Shown here in pieces: positions 8,983 to 18,638 of a DNA stretch of 64,000 bases. The stretch lies in the NCBI GenBank assembly GCA_024998755.1, contig JACEUU010000003.1:1227331-1291330 (forward strand), written 5' to 3'. Numbering within the stretch: position 1 is the stretch's first letter; each line of letters begins with the position of its first letter. The translations under genes and the position numbers were made by a program. Source of the DNA: Vampirovibrio sp. GTDB taxonomy: Bacteria > Cyanobacteriota > Vampirovibrionia > Vampirovibrionales > JAJTHC01. The notes under the pieces were generated by a model. The model searched no databases and was not told where the DNA came from. It saw only the letters and a program-made list of their open reading frames with translations.

Positions 8983-9177
8983 TTAAATTCCCAAGCCTTC
9001 CCGTTTCTTTTTTCCAAGCCAAGCGTTAAAATCTGCTGGTAAAAATCGCCATTGCCCGCCGACTTTCACCCCAAAATTGAGTTCGCCTGTTTCCATTAAC
9101 CTATAAATGCTACGCCTATTTAATTTAAGGATGGTTACTAAATCTTCAATGGTTAATAGCGGTTCTGTTGTTTTCAT
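8983..9177 (-). CDS. Excisionase-family HTH DNA-binding protein
   Basis: This 64-residue protein has the MerR/excisionase-type winged helix: 'LLTIEDLVTILKLNRRSIYRLMETGELNFGVKVGGQWRF'. Such proteins often precede type I restriction genes on mobile elements, either as regulators or as recombination directionality factors. A GGGAGG ribosome-binding site 7 bases before the ATG at 9177 decides the start; an in-frame ATG further up (9213) has no such site. It is the first gene of the hsdRMS-Shedu operon and is divergent from the recombinase, so it may repress one or both promoters. Confidence 0.8.
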   Translation of the reverse strand: MKTTEPLLTIEDLVTILKLNRRSIYRLMETGELNFGVKVGGQWRFLPADFNAWLGKKKREGLGI

Positions 9178-9256
9178 TTGAAAACCCTCCCTTCTTTCAT
9201 GTATAATTGACACATTCTAACATAAAGAACCCAAAACAGAAAGCATCCAGTTTGCC

Positions 9257-10723
9257 ATGAAACAAGCGGTTATCTACGCCAGAGTCTCTACCAAAGAACA
9301 AGAAAAAGAAGGCTATTCCATCCCCGCACAACTAGCCCTATTACAAGACTACGCCCAACGCAATAACATTACCGTTATGCAAACCTACACGGAAGCCGAA
9401 ACCGCCAAAAAAGCAGGGCGGGTGGCATTCACACAAATGAAAGACTACCTAAAAGCCACACCCGAAGTTACTTGCATCCTTGTTGAAAAAACAGACCGCC
9501 TCTATCGGAATTTTAAAGACTATGTTCAACTAGAAGACCTTGATGTAGAAGTTCACCTTGTTAAAGAAGGGGAGGTGTTGAGCAAAGAGTCCGCCTCTTC
9601 CGTGAAGTTTATCCACGGTATTAAGGTGCTAATGGCAAAAAACTATATCGATAATCTTTCCGAAGAAGTTAAAAAAGGGATGTACGAAAAAGCACGGCAA
9701 GGGCATTTTCCGTTTCAACCTCCCTACGGGTATCGGAATAATCGGCAAACCCGCATGATTGACGTTTGCCCCGAACGCTCCTTATTTGTAGAACGAGCCT
9801 TTGAATTGTACGCTACAGGGCAATACTCCCTTCAAGAAGTATCGCATCAACTGGTGGCGGAAGGGTTTAGGTATAGACCGTATCAAGCAAAAATTGCAAA
9901 ATCTTCTTTAGAAGTGATGTTGAAAAACATTTTCTACACGGGTGATTTTATGATTAAAGACCAATTCTTTAATGGGAAGCATCAAGCATTGGTTAGCCCT
10001 GCTTTGTTTGAAAAGGTGAAAAGCATTCTAACGAGAGGTACATTTTCAAAGCCTGTAAAACATGATTTTGCCTTTGCAGGAATGATGACTTGCGGGCATT
10101 GTGGTTGTGCCATAACAGGACAAATACAAAAGAAAAAGTATATTTATTACCATTGTTCAGGATGGAACGGGAAGTGTGAAGAACCCTATCATCGAGAAGA
10201 GAAAATAGCCGAACAATTTGCCATGGCGGTAAAGCGGGTTAGTTTAAAAGCAGATGATATTGATTGGTTGATTAAAGCCTTAAAGGAAAGTCATCAAGAT
10301 GAAATGATCTTCCATAAAACAAGGGTGGATGATTTGCACAAACAACAAAAACAGTTACAGAAGCGGATAGATCAAATTTATGATGATAAACTAGATGGTA
10401 TAATAGAGGAAGGGTTGTGGTTACGAAAGCAAAAAGAATACAAGCAGGAATTAGCGTTTGTGGAAAAGAGTTTGGCTCAACATAGTAAAGCAAACCTGTA
10501 TTATATCGAAAGTGGGGTTCAGTTGTTAGAACTCGCCAAGAACGCCTACAGGCTTTATGAAAAGCAATCGCCACACCAACAACGGAAACTGCTGAACTTT
10601 TTACTTTTGAACTCGTCTTTGAAAGACGGAAACCTAGACTATGCCTATCGAAAGCCCTTTGATTGGATAGTCAATTCCACCAAAAATGAAAAATGGTGGG
10701 CGGTACTGGATTCGAACCAGTGA
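9257..10723 (+). CDS. Large serine recombinase (integrase of the element)
   Basis: The N-terminal resolvase domain has the catalytic Ser at residue 11 in 'VIYARVSTKEQ' and the 'EKTDRLYRN' helix. A recombinase domain ('PPYGYRNN...') follows, then a zinc ribbon with C-G-H-C-G and a later 'YYHCSGWNGKC', then a coiled coil near residues 350-420. The 488-residue length fits. The last 10 codons lie inside the tRNA-Val gene on the opposite strand, so the natural C-terminus may have been fused at the attachment site. It sits next to the tRNA and divergent from the HTH/restriction operon, as expected for an integrase at one end of an island. Confidence 0.9.
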   Translation: MKQAVIYARVSTKEQEKEGYSIPAQLALLQDYAQRNNITVMQTYTEAETAKKAGRVAFTQMKDYLKATPEVTCILVEKTDRLYRNFKDYVQLEDLDVEVHLVKEGEVLSKESASSVKFIHGIKVLMAKNYIDNLSEEVKKGMYEKARQGHFPFQPPYGYRNNRQTRMIDVCPERSLFVERAFELYATGQYSLQEVSHQLVAEGFRYRPYQAKIAKSSLEVMLKNIFYTGDFMIKDQFFNGKHQALVSPALFEKVKSILTRGTFSKPVKHDFAFAGMMTCGHCGCAITGQIQKKKYIYYHCSGWNGKCEEPYHREEKIAEQFAMAVKRVSLKADDIDWLIKALKESHQDEMIFHKTRVDDLHKQQKQLQKRIDQIYDDKLDGIIEEGLWLRKQKEYKQELAFVEKSLAQHSKANLYYIESGVQLLELAKNAYRLYEKQSPHQQRKLLNFLLLNSSLKDGNLDYAYRKPFDWIVNSTKNEKWWAVLDSNQ

Positions 10724-10769
10724 CCTCCACAATGTCAATGTGATGCGCTACCAACTGCGCCAACCGCCC
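10694..10769 (-). tRNA. tRNA-Val(GAC)
   Basis: The minus strand folds as a complete cloverleaf: acceptor GGGCGGT/ACCGCCC, D-stem GCGC/GCGC, anticodon stem TCACA/TGTGG with loop TTGACAT (anticodon GAC), and T-stem ACTGG/CCAGT with loop TTCGAAT. The 3' CCA is encoded. The 3' half overlaps the last bases of the serine recombinase gene on the opposite strand, so this tRNA is the likely integration site of the left-hand element. Confidence 0.95.
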
Positions 10770-10865
10770 AAATCACCATTTATCAATGTTATTATTAAAC
10801 CGCATCAAGCCATAAACGCAAGCAGTTATTAGAAACTCTCACCCAGCCTCTCCAAAATAGCGACG

Positions 10866-11888
10866 CTATAAAACCCGAGAAAACACATCCATCCCCAAAT
10901 CACCCTCCGCCAACGGGTTAAAAAACGCCGATGCCCCCACCATCGCCGCATTATCCGTACAATACCCCATCTTCGGAATATGCACCCTATACCCCTCATC
11001 CCGCAACGCCAAAAAAGCACCCCGCAACGCACTATTAGCCGAAACACCCCCCGCCACGCTTAGCGTTTTCAAACCTAAGGCTTCCGCACAAGCCACCGTT
11101 TTCTTCAGCAAAATTTTCACCGCCGTCGCCTGAAAACTAGCAGCAAAATCTGCCTGCAACTGTTTGGGGATGGTTTCTAATTCGTCCGTTTCAGCCTCCC
11201 ATTTGCGAACAAACGCCGTCTTCAACCCTGAAAAACTAAAGTCCCACGGGTTTTGCGTTTTCGGGGTGGGTAACGTAATCGCCTTGGGGTTGCCGCCACC
11301 TTGTTGGGCTAGTTTATCCAAAATAGGCCCACCGGGGTAGCCCAAGCCCATGATTCTGGCGACTTTGTCGTAAGCTTCACCCACGGCATCATCCAGTGTT
11401 TCGCCGACAATTGCCATCTCCGCATAGCTTTTCACATGGATGAGTTGCGTATGCCCGCCACTAACCAGCAGGCATAAAAACGGTGGCTCTAAGTCGGATT
11501 CCAAATAATTAGAAGCCACATGGGCGTAAAGGTGATGCACCGCTAAAAAGGGCTTTTCCGTAATAAGGCTAAGGGTTTTTGCTACACTAGCCCCAACTAA
11601 TAACGAACCAATCAATCCGGGCCCGATGGTGGCAGCTACGGCCTCAATGTCATTTAGCGCGATTTTGGCTTCTGCAAGGCAGGTTTCAAGTAGCCCGTGA
11701 ATGCAGGTTAAGTGGTGTCTCGCCGCCAATTCAGGAATAACGCCTCCGTACGGTTGGTGGAGGGTGGTTTGGGAATCCATGATGGAGGCTAAAACGGTGC
11801 GTCCGTTGCGTACAACGGCTATTGCCGTGTCATCACAGCTTGATTCTATGGCGAGGATGGTTTTTGGGGGGAAGTATACTGTATTCAT
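10866..11888 (-). CDS. tsaD: tRNA N6-threonylcarbamoyladenosine transferase
   Basis: TsaD transfers threonylcarbamoyl from its AMP ester to A37 of tRNAs reading ANN codons. The 340 residues show the N-terminal 'ILAIESSCDDTAIAVV' and the metal-binding H-x3-H in 'HHLYAHVASN', along with 'VSGGHTQL', 'GEAYDKVARIMGLGYPGGP' and 'AGGVSANSALR'. Length and motif order are standard. It is the last gene of a minus-strand group after a 233-aa unknown protein and a degenerate HD-GYP gene. Confidence 0.96.
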   Translation of the reverse strand: MNTVYFPPKTILAIESSCDDTAIAVVRNGRTVLASIMDSQTTLHQPYGGVIPELAARHHLTCIHGLLETCLAEAKIALNDIEAVAATIGPGLIGSLLVGASVAKTLSLITEKPFLAVHHLYAHVASNYLESDLEPPFLCLLVSGGHTQLIHVKSYAEMAIVGETLDDAVGEAYDKVARIMGLGYPGGPILDKLAQQGGGNPKAITLPTPKTQNPWDFSFSGLKTAFVRKWEAETDELETIPKQLQADFAASFQATAVKILLKKTVACAEALGLKTLSVAGGVSANSALRGAFLALRDEGYRVHIPKMGYCTDNAAMVGASAFFNPLAEGDLGMDVFSRVL

Positions 11889-11926
11889 ACCCCTAGCCTA
11901 CCAAAAACAGACGAGATACTCAAAAA

Positions 11927-12628
11927 TTAAGCAGAGACTTCTTCTACAACGGCTTCGGGTTCTGGTTTTACGAAGCAAACCAAACTAATGCGTAAATCCG
12001 CCTGTAGGCGAACAACTTTGGTTTCTACAGCTGAAGTCCAGCCTTCCCCCGTTTTGAATCTGTTTCGTTCAATTTCATCTAAAATGGCTTGTTGTTCGGC
12101 TTCTTCTAAGGCTAGGCGTTCTGCTTCTTCTTCCGCTTCTTTTTCTTGTTTACTTAGTTTTTGACTTCTACCTTGGTCTTCAAAGGTTTGCAAGTCTTCC
12201 GTAAAAATAGATTGAATTAAGCTAAAAACCTGTACCCTACCTTCTTTATTTTGCAGTACAGCATCGCCATAAGTTTGCCTAACAGAATCAATGGCTTGCA
12301 AGCACAGCATTAACCTAGTACCTACCATCGTTCTGCCTTTATCGTTTAATCCCATGGTTTCATTCAGTCCACGCCCAATAATGGCGTGATGTTTACTTTT
12401 GTTGAACATCAAGTTTTTCAGTTTTTCCAAGCCTTGCGTGCTAGCATCAACATTAAGGGAGCTTTTTAGGGGGTAGTTAAAGTAAAGTTCTTTGGCATAA
12501 CCCATCATGCGGTTACCAATTAATTCCTGTAGTTCTTCAGGCAATATAGAAACTAATTTAATACCCCTACTAAGCGTAGGGTAAGGTGCATACCATGGTG
12601 TTTCTTCGGGTGTAGATGTTTGTGGCAT
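11927..12628 (-). CDS. Hypothetical protein with Glu-rich coiled coil
   Basis: I do not recognise this 233-residue protein. Residues about 55-120 are helical with a 'GRGLNETMGLNDKGRTMVGTRLML' segment. Residues about 150-185 form a highly charged Lys/Glu/Ala coiled coil, followed by a short C-terminal domain. There is no signal peptide or membrane segment. It starts 7 bases after the HD-GYP-like gene and ends 38 bases before tsaD, so it is probably co-transcribed with both. A signalling role beside the HD-GYP-like protein is possible but unsupported. Confidence 0.6.
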   Translation of the reverse strand: MPQTSTPEETPWYAPYPTLSRGIKLVSILPEELQELIGNRMMGYAKELYFNYPLKSSLNVDASTQGLEKLKNLMFNKSKHHAIIGRGLNETMGLNDKGRTMVGTRLMLCLQAIDSVRQTYGDAVLQNKEGRVQVFSLIQSIFTEDLQTFEDQGRSQKLSKQEKEAEEEAERLALEEAEQQAILDEIERNRFKTGEGWTSAVETKVVRLQADLRISLVCFVKPEPEAVVEEVSA

Positions 12629-12635
12629 GGTACAG

Positions 12636-14147
12636 TTAGCTTCCTAATTTCTCAGCGGAAGGCGTTTTTTTCTTGCTGGTTTTTTTTGCAGAGGAAGCAT
12701 ATTCAAGTTTTGCCAATTCTTCTACCAACAGTGGGTCCCACAAAATATGAGCTTCTTCGGTTAGCGTCAGTAAGGCTTTCTTTTTGCTCATGCCTTTGGT
12801 GCGGTAAGCTGTTGGTTCCCGCATGGTTTGATACGCTTGGCATAGGGCTAGTAACCTTGAACCAAAGGGAATATCCCATTGGGCTAACCCTTCAGGGTAA
12901 CCAGACCCATTCCATCGTTCATGTTGGAAATGCAAATAAGGGAGCGTATCAGCTAAGCCATATAGGTGGCTTAGTAAGCGTAACCCTGTAAAAGCTCCTT
13001 GCCGAACGCTTTCCAATTCTTCGGGCGTTAATTTGCTTGGTTTAGAAAGCAGTTGCGTGGGTAGTTGAGCTTTACCTACTTGTGAAAATAACGAAGCCCG
13101 CTTGAGGGTATCAATGGTTTTTGGGTTCAATTGTAACCTGTTAGCTAAGGCTTCAACCAACACCGAAACGCGTTGAGAAGAGCCTATTTGTACCCCTCTG
13201 CGTTCATCAATCAGGTTATTTAAATTGGCTAAAAACTGTTCTTGCCCGTGAATTAAATGATTCACTTCTTCTGAAAAATTATTTCTGAAGGCTTGCCAAT
13301 CTTCTAAATTCAACGTGGCTTGGGAAGCATCTATTGCTGCTTGATTAGCCTTTTCAATATGCTGGTAAGTTTGGTGTGCTAATTGGTTAAGCGTTAAGGC
13401 TTGCCCCAATAATAACCCACAAGCCATAGCCGTTTCTTGTAAGGATGGGCTCCAAGGTAGTTCTGTGGGTTGTGTTAATACCAGTAATCCTCTCATTTCA
13501 ACAGCTTCACGATTGGTTTCAAAAGGAATGACCAAGGTGTGCTCATCGTTAGCAATACTTAAGGCTGGGTTGCCTAAAGCACCATTTAATTGGGGTATAA
13601 TGGTCGGCTTCGTACAATCGCTTTGTAACCATTGCCCCAAAGTGGTGTTAGTTTCTTGGGTAATGGCGTATTCATTCAGCCCATAAGCCTTATCAATGGG
13701 TAGCGTGTTATTGGCTAATAGTACAAAACGGGGTTGTGCAGGATTGCTTTGGTTTTTTTGATAAATAGAAACTTGCGAAACCTGAAGTAGTTGGGCTAAT
13801 GCGTAGCTAAGCAAGGGGTATAGCCAAGCTTGCACACCGGAAGAAGCCACTGGCAACCCTAATGGGGCCAGCATTTTTTCAAATGCGTAATGGTTAATTA
13901 ATTCACTGAGTTGGTTTTTTATCTTGTCAATTCGTTGGGCTTCTGTGGGTACGCAGTGAGGATTTTGCTGACGGTTTTTCCAGCTTTCGGGCAATACACC
14001 AAAATTTAAATGGCTCAGCATGGTCATTAATTCTTGTTCAGAAAAGAAGGTGGCTTGCATTGATTTTTCTGGGTAATACCCTAGGGTATTATTACTACTA
14101 GATGAATCAGCACGCTGGGCTGTTGCAGAATGCTTCTTGTTAGTCAT
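12636..14147 (-). CDS. GAF plus degenerate HD-GYP domain protein
   Basis: The N-terminal half (about residues 90-260) looks like a GAF sensor domain. The C-terminal half aligns with HD-GYP phosphodiesterases: 'LSKPSKLTPEEL', then 'HERWNGSGYPEGLAQWDIPFGSRLLALCQAY', which is close to the GYP signature. The metal-binding HD pair expected before 'VGK' is Ser355-Gln356 here ('LFSQVGKAQLP'), and the next His of the family ('H-P' after the Glu-rich helix) is also absent. The protein is therefore unlikely to cleave c-di-GMP. It may bind it or act as a scaffold. The ATG at 14147 has an AGGA about 10 bases upstream and was preferred over an upstream TTG. Confidence 0.75.
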   Translation of the reverse strand: MTNKKHSATAQRADSSSSNNTLGYYPEKSMQATFFSEQELMTMLSHLNFGVLPESWKNRQQNPHCVPTEAQRIDKIKNQLSELINHYAFEKMLAPLGLPVASSGVQAWLYPLLSYALAQLLQVSQVSIYQKNQSNPAQPRFVLLANNTLPIDKAYGLNEYAITQETNTTLGQWLQSDCTKPTIIPQLNGALGNPALSIANDEHTLVIPFETNREAVEMRGLLVLTQPTELPWSPSLQETAMACGLLLGQALTLNQLAHQTYQHIEKANQAAIDASQATLNLEDWQAFRNNFSEEVNHLIHGQEQFLANLNNLIDERRGVQIGSSQRVSVLVEALANRLQLNPKTIDTLKRASLFSQVGKAQLPTQLLSKPSKLTPEELESVRQGAFTGLRLLSHLYGLADTLPYLHFQHERWNGSGYPEGLAQWDIPFGSRLLALCQAYQTMREPTAYRTKGMSKKKALLTLTEEAHILWDPLLVEELAKLEYASSAKKTSKKKTPSAEKLGS

Positions 14148-14173
14148 AAGGTATAATCCTATCAAATTATGAT

Positions 14174-14202
14174 TTGAAACTATTGTTAAAACGCTCTATA
14201 GT
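14174..14202 (+). promoter_or_regulatory. Candidate sigma70 promoter for pyrG
   Basis: TTGAAA at 14174-14179 and TATAGT at 14197-14202 are separated by 17 bases, and point at pyrG about 155 bases downstream. The opposite direction would serve the HD-GYP-like operon, for which I see no comparable match. The call rests on motif match only. Confidence 0.4.
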
Positions 14203-14357
14203 TTAGCTATCGGCTAGAAACAACATTTCTTGAAACATTTTTTTAAAAAATGATAGTCAGCTAATTTTGTTTGATAGATAATGAAGGGAATTAAAATTAA
14301 CTTCGCTAAAAAGTGGTTTTTTCTACCCTCTCTTCTTGATAAAAAAGGACGAAATGA

Positions 14358-15992
<1,635 letters not shown>

Positions 15993-15995
15993 CGT

Positions 15996-16601
15996 TTACT
16001 GTCGGTAATAATTTGGTGTAGATTGGGGTTGTCCAGCAAAAGATCCTCCTTTTAAATGTCCTCTTTCTCGTAGCCTACCATTCTTATAAAGCATAAAGTT
16101 TGTTGCTACACCATCGTTGGCTTGGCTAAAATCACTTGTTGCAACAGCATCAGGATCTACGCCAAAATAAAGCTCACTGGTATTACTTGCCGTAAAGGCA
16201 ACCCCTGTATGTCCCATAAAATAAACCATCGACCCATCTGGCATTTGGTAACAAGGTCCTGCCAGATTAGCAGATGTCGTTGTTAGTGTCGTGGTACAAG
16301 TAAAATCGCGCCCGTCATTAGGACGTATATCTATTTTTCTTCCATCGGTTATTAGACTACTGTAATTAACAAACGTCATCAGATCGGCACCTGTCATACC
16401 TAAAGAATCACTATTGTTTTGCTGCCATTTTTCATAGCCATTCACTACGGCTTGGGCAGCTTTATGTACCTTGGCATTGGCAAGTGCTGCCCCTGAAGCA
16501 TGGAGTACTTTAGGTACGGCAAAAGCAGCAATTAAGCCTATAATACCAAGACCCACTAATAATTCTGACAGAGTAAACCCAGTTTTAACAGTCAAACGCA
16601 T
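15996..16601 (-). CDS. Type IV pilin-like protein
   Basis: The N-terminus 'KTGFTLSELLVGLGIIGLIAAFAVPKVL' is a prepilin leader: a short basic leader, Gly before Phe at the cleavage point, Glu at mature position +5, and a hydrophobic helix. The remaining about 165 residues form a small globular domain containing two Cys that could form a disulfide ('CTTT', 'CYQM'). Subunits of this size are pilins or pseudopilins of type IV pili, competence or type II secretion systems. No pilus assembly genes are nearby. An AAAGGA lies 11 bases upstream of the ATG. Confidence 0.8.
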   Translation of the reverse strand: MRLTVKTGFTLSELLVGLGIIGLIAAFAVPKVLHASGAALANAKVHKAAQAVVNGYEKWQQNNSDSLGMTGADLMTFVNYSSLITDGRKIDIRPNDGRDFTCTTTLTTTSANLAGPCYQMPDGSMVYFMGHTGVAFTASNTSELYFGVDPDAVATSDFSQANDGVATNFMLYKNGRLRERGHLKGGSFAGQPQSTPNYYRQ

Positions 16602-16697
16602 CGTATCAAAAATCCTTTACAGCTAACTATGAAGTTTAAAAAACTATACAGTAACTATATCGGATGTTATTTAATAAACTGAAGAGTTATTCTAAAT

Positions 16698-17774
16698 CTA
16701 CCGCTCTTGTTTGAGTTTTCTGCTCATTAGGCTTTTAATCATCATTTGCCCTGAAACCACTTGCCCACTGAGGGCGTTTACCACTAATTCCACAATGGGG
16801 GTTTCAATTTCCATGGTTTTGGCTAATTCAAACACTGCAAAAGCAGTCTGTACACCTTCTGCCACTACTTTAATATCCGCCAAAATTTCTTCAAGCGTCT
16901 CACTCTTCCCTAGTCGATACCCCACTTGGTAATTCCGGCTTAACGGAGAGTTACAAGTTGCCAATAAATCTCCCAAGCCCGAAAGCCCATAGATAGTAGG
17001 CATTTCAGCCCCCATCTTCAAACAAAACCGAGCCATTTCCGCCAGCCCTCGGGTTAGTAAGGCTGCACGGGCGTTATCGCCCATATTTTTTGCCGCCATA
17101 TACCCTGAAGCAATCGCAAACACGTTTTTCAATGCCCCAGCCAATTCAACACCGACTAAATCTGTATTCGTATAAAGCCGAAACCGCTCGTTGCAGTTCA
17201 GTCTATCTTGTAGCCATTCGGCGGTTTCTAAGTCTTCAGCAGCCACAGTAGCAGCAGTTGGTAGCCCTGTTAAAATTTCTTTAGCCAAAGTAGGGCCTGA
17301 AAGCACCCCTACCCGATGCGTAGGAAAAACTTCCTTCAACACGGTAGACATCGGTTTGAGCGAAGGAAATTCAATCCCCTTGGAAGCATTAATTAAAATA
17401 GTGTTGGGCGAAATGACATTGAGTGCCTTAATTTGTTCTGCTACTTGACGAGTGGCTTTTGAAGTTACCACAAACAAAACGGCTTCCGCCCCGCTGATGG
17501 CTTCTTCTAAGTTACTTGTTAGTACTAAGTTTTCAGGAATGGTTAAGGTAACGGGAAAGGTAACGTTTGGGTTCGCTTTAAATTGTGCAATTTTTTCGGG
17601 ATTTCTATCCCACAATACAATGTTGTTAGTAAGTATCGCACCACAGGCAGATTTTCGTTGCTGATTAGTTGCCAACCAAGCTAATGTCAAGCCCCAACTT
17701 CCTGCACCTAAAATGGCGATTTTATTGGCGGTGTTCGTTGTCGTGTCTGTTTTTTCTTTATGAGTAGTCATCAT
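16698..17774 (-). CDS. gpsA: Glycerol-3-phosphate dehydrogenase [NAD(P)+]
   Basis: GpsA reduces dihydroxyacetone phosphate to sn-glycerol 3-phosphate for phospholipid synthesis. The Rossmann motif 'IAILGAGSWGLTLAWL' lies near residue 18. Conserved are 'NASKGIE', 'VLSGPTLAKEI', the catalytic-Lys segment 'GVELAGALKNVFAIASG', and 'GLSGLGDLLATCNS'. The 358 residues include a non-conserved Thr-rich N-terminal tail ('MMTTHKEKTDTTTNT') that starts with two ATG codons. It follows plsY by 39 bases on the same strand, so two steps of glycerolipid synthesis are paired. Confidence 0.96.
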   Translation of the reverse strand: MMTTHKEKTDTTTNTANKIAILGAGSWGLTLAWLATNQQRKSACGAILTNNIVLWDRNPEKIAQFKANPNVTFPVTLTIPENLVLTSNLEEAISGAEAVLFVVTSKATRQVAEQIKALNVISPNTILINASKGIEFPSLKPMSTVLKEVFPTHRVGVLSGPTLAKEILTGLPTAATVAAEDLETAEWLQDRLNCNERFRLYTNTDLVGVELAGALKNVFAIASGYMAAKNMGDNARAALLTRGLAEMARFCLKMGAEMPTIYGLSGLGDLLATCNSPLSRNYQVGYRLGKSETLEEILADIKVVAEGVQTAFAVFELAKTMEIETPIVELVVNALSGQVVSGQMMIKSLMSRKLKQER

Positions 17775-17813
17775 TGAAGTTTATTGCTTTCTAAACCAAA
17801 TAGCGTTCATCTA

Positions 17814-18455
17814 CTAGAATTTATTTTCCGTACCCGCCATTAACCGAGCAATGTTTGCCCTATGTAGCACAATGACCAAAATACCCGCAATGGCAGTAAA
17901 TATAACATAAGGCATAGGGGCTTTAAAGGCCCACAAAATAGCCCAAGCCAAAGAGGCTGTTACAATTGAGCCTACAGAAACAATCCGTGTAATTCTCATA
18001 ACGGCAATGGCTAAAATAGCACAAGCTAATCCGCCTATAGGGGCAAATGCAAAAATACACCCCAGCGTAGACATTGCAGACTTACCGCCTTTGAAGTTGA
18101 GTAAAAACGTTTTGGCGTGCCCTAAAACAATCATCAGCCCGAAAGCGATGTGTAACCCGTATTCAAGGGGAATACCCTTGCGTAGGATGTAAACAGGCAG
18201 AAATGCTTTGGCAAAATCTAGCACATAGGTGGCAATGCCTAGGGGTTTTCCGCAAACGCGAAGTACGTTGGTACCGCCCGTGTTACCGCTACCGTGTTCA
18301 CGGATATCAACCCCTTTGAACCACTTGGGTAACCAATACCCAAACGGTAGTGAACCAATAACGTAGCCCAACAATAGCCACAAGCCCCAATTTAAAGCAG
18401 AAAGCGGAGCAGATGGTACAGGTAACATAGTAGAAACAACAGGTAGCAAAGGCAT
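17814..18455 (-). CDS. plsY: Acyl-phosphate:glycerol-3-phosphate acyltransferase
   Basis: PlsY acylates glycerol 3-phosphate from acyl phosphate at the inner membrane. The signature 'LLGYVIGSLPFGYWL' is followed by 'DIREHGSGNTGGTNVLRVCG', 'GHAKTFLLNFKGGKSAMSTLG', and further hydrophobic helices (about five membrane segments). I used the ATG at 18455 (213 residues), which matches the family length of about 200. In-frame starts at 18509 (ATG) and 18521 (TTG) would add a non-conserved extension. It is upstream of gpsA, which makes its substrate. Confidence 0.93.
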   Translation of the reverse strand: MPLLPVVSTMLPVPSAPLSALNWGLWLLLGYVIGSLPFGYWLPKWFKGVDIREHGSGNTGGTNVLRVCGKPLGIATYVLDFAKAFLPVYILRKGIPLEYGLHIAFGLMIVLGHAKTFLLNFKGGKSAMSTLGCIFAFAPIGGLACAILAIAVMRITRIVSVGSIVTASLAWAILWAFKAPMPYVIFTAIAGILVIVLHRANIARLMAGTENKF

Positions 18456-18579
18456 AAAAAATTTTATAATCCAACGAGAGGAAACGTAGCTTAACAGCTT
18501 TATTAGCATACCGCAAACCAAGTAAAAACCTCAAGAACTTTCTTCAATAGTTTGTCCTTTTTGTTTTTTGTATAAAAAT

Positions 18580-18600
18580 GGGAGGGTTTAAAACCCTCCC
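18580..18600 (-). terminator. Intrinsic terminator after the glucan phosphorylase gene
   Basis: A 10-bp perfect stem (GGGAGGGTTT with its complement) around a single-base loop is followed on the minus strand by ATTTTTAT. It lies about 40 bases past the stop of the phosphorylase gene and separates it from plsY-gpsA. Confidence 0.8.
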
Positions 18601-18638
18601 TGCAGTTTTTAGATTTCTTTAGGTTAAGAACAAACCAA

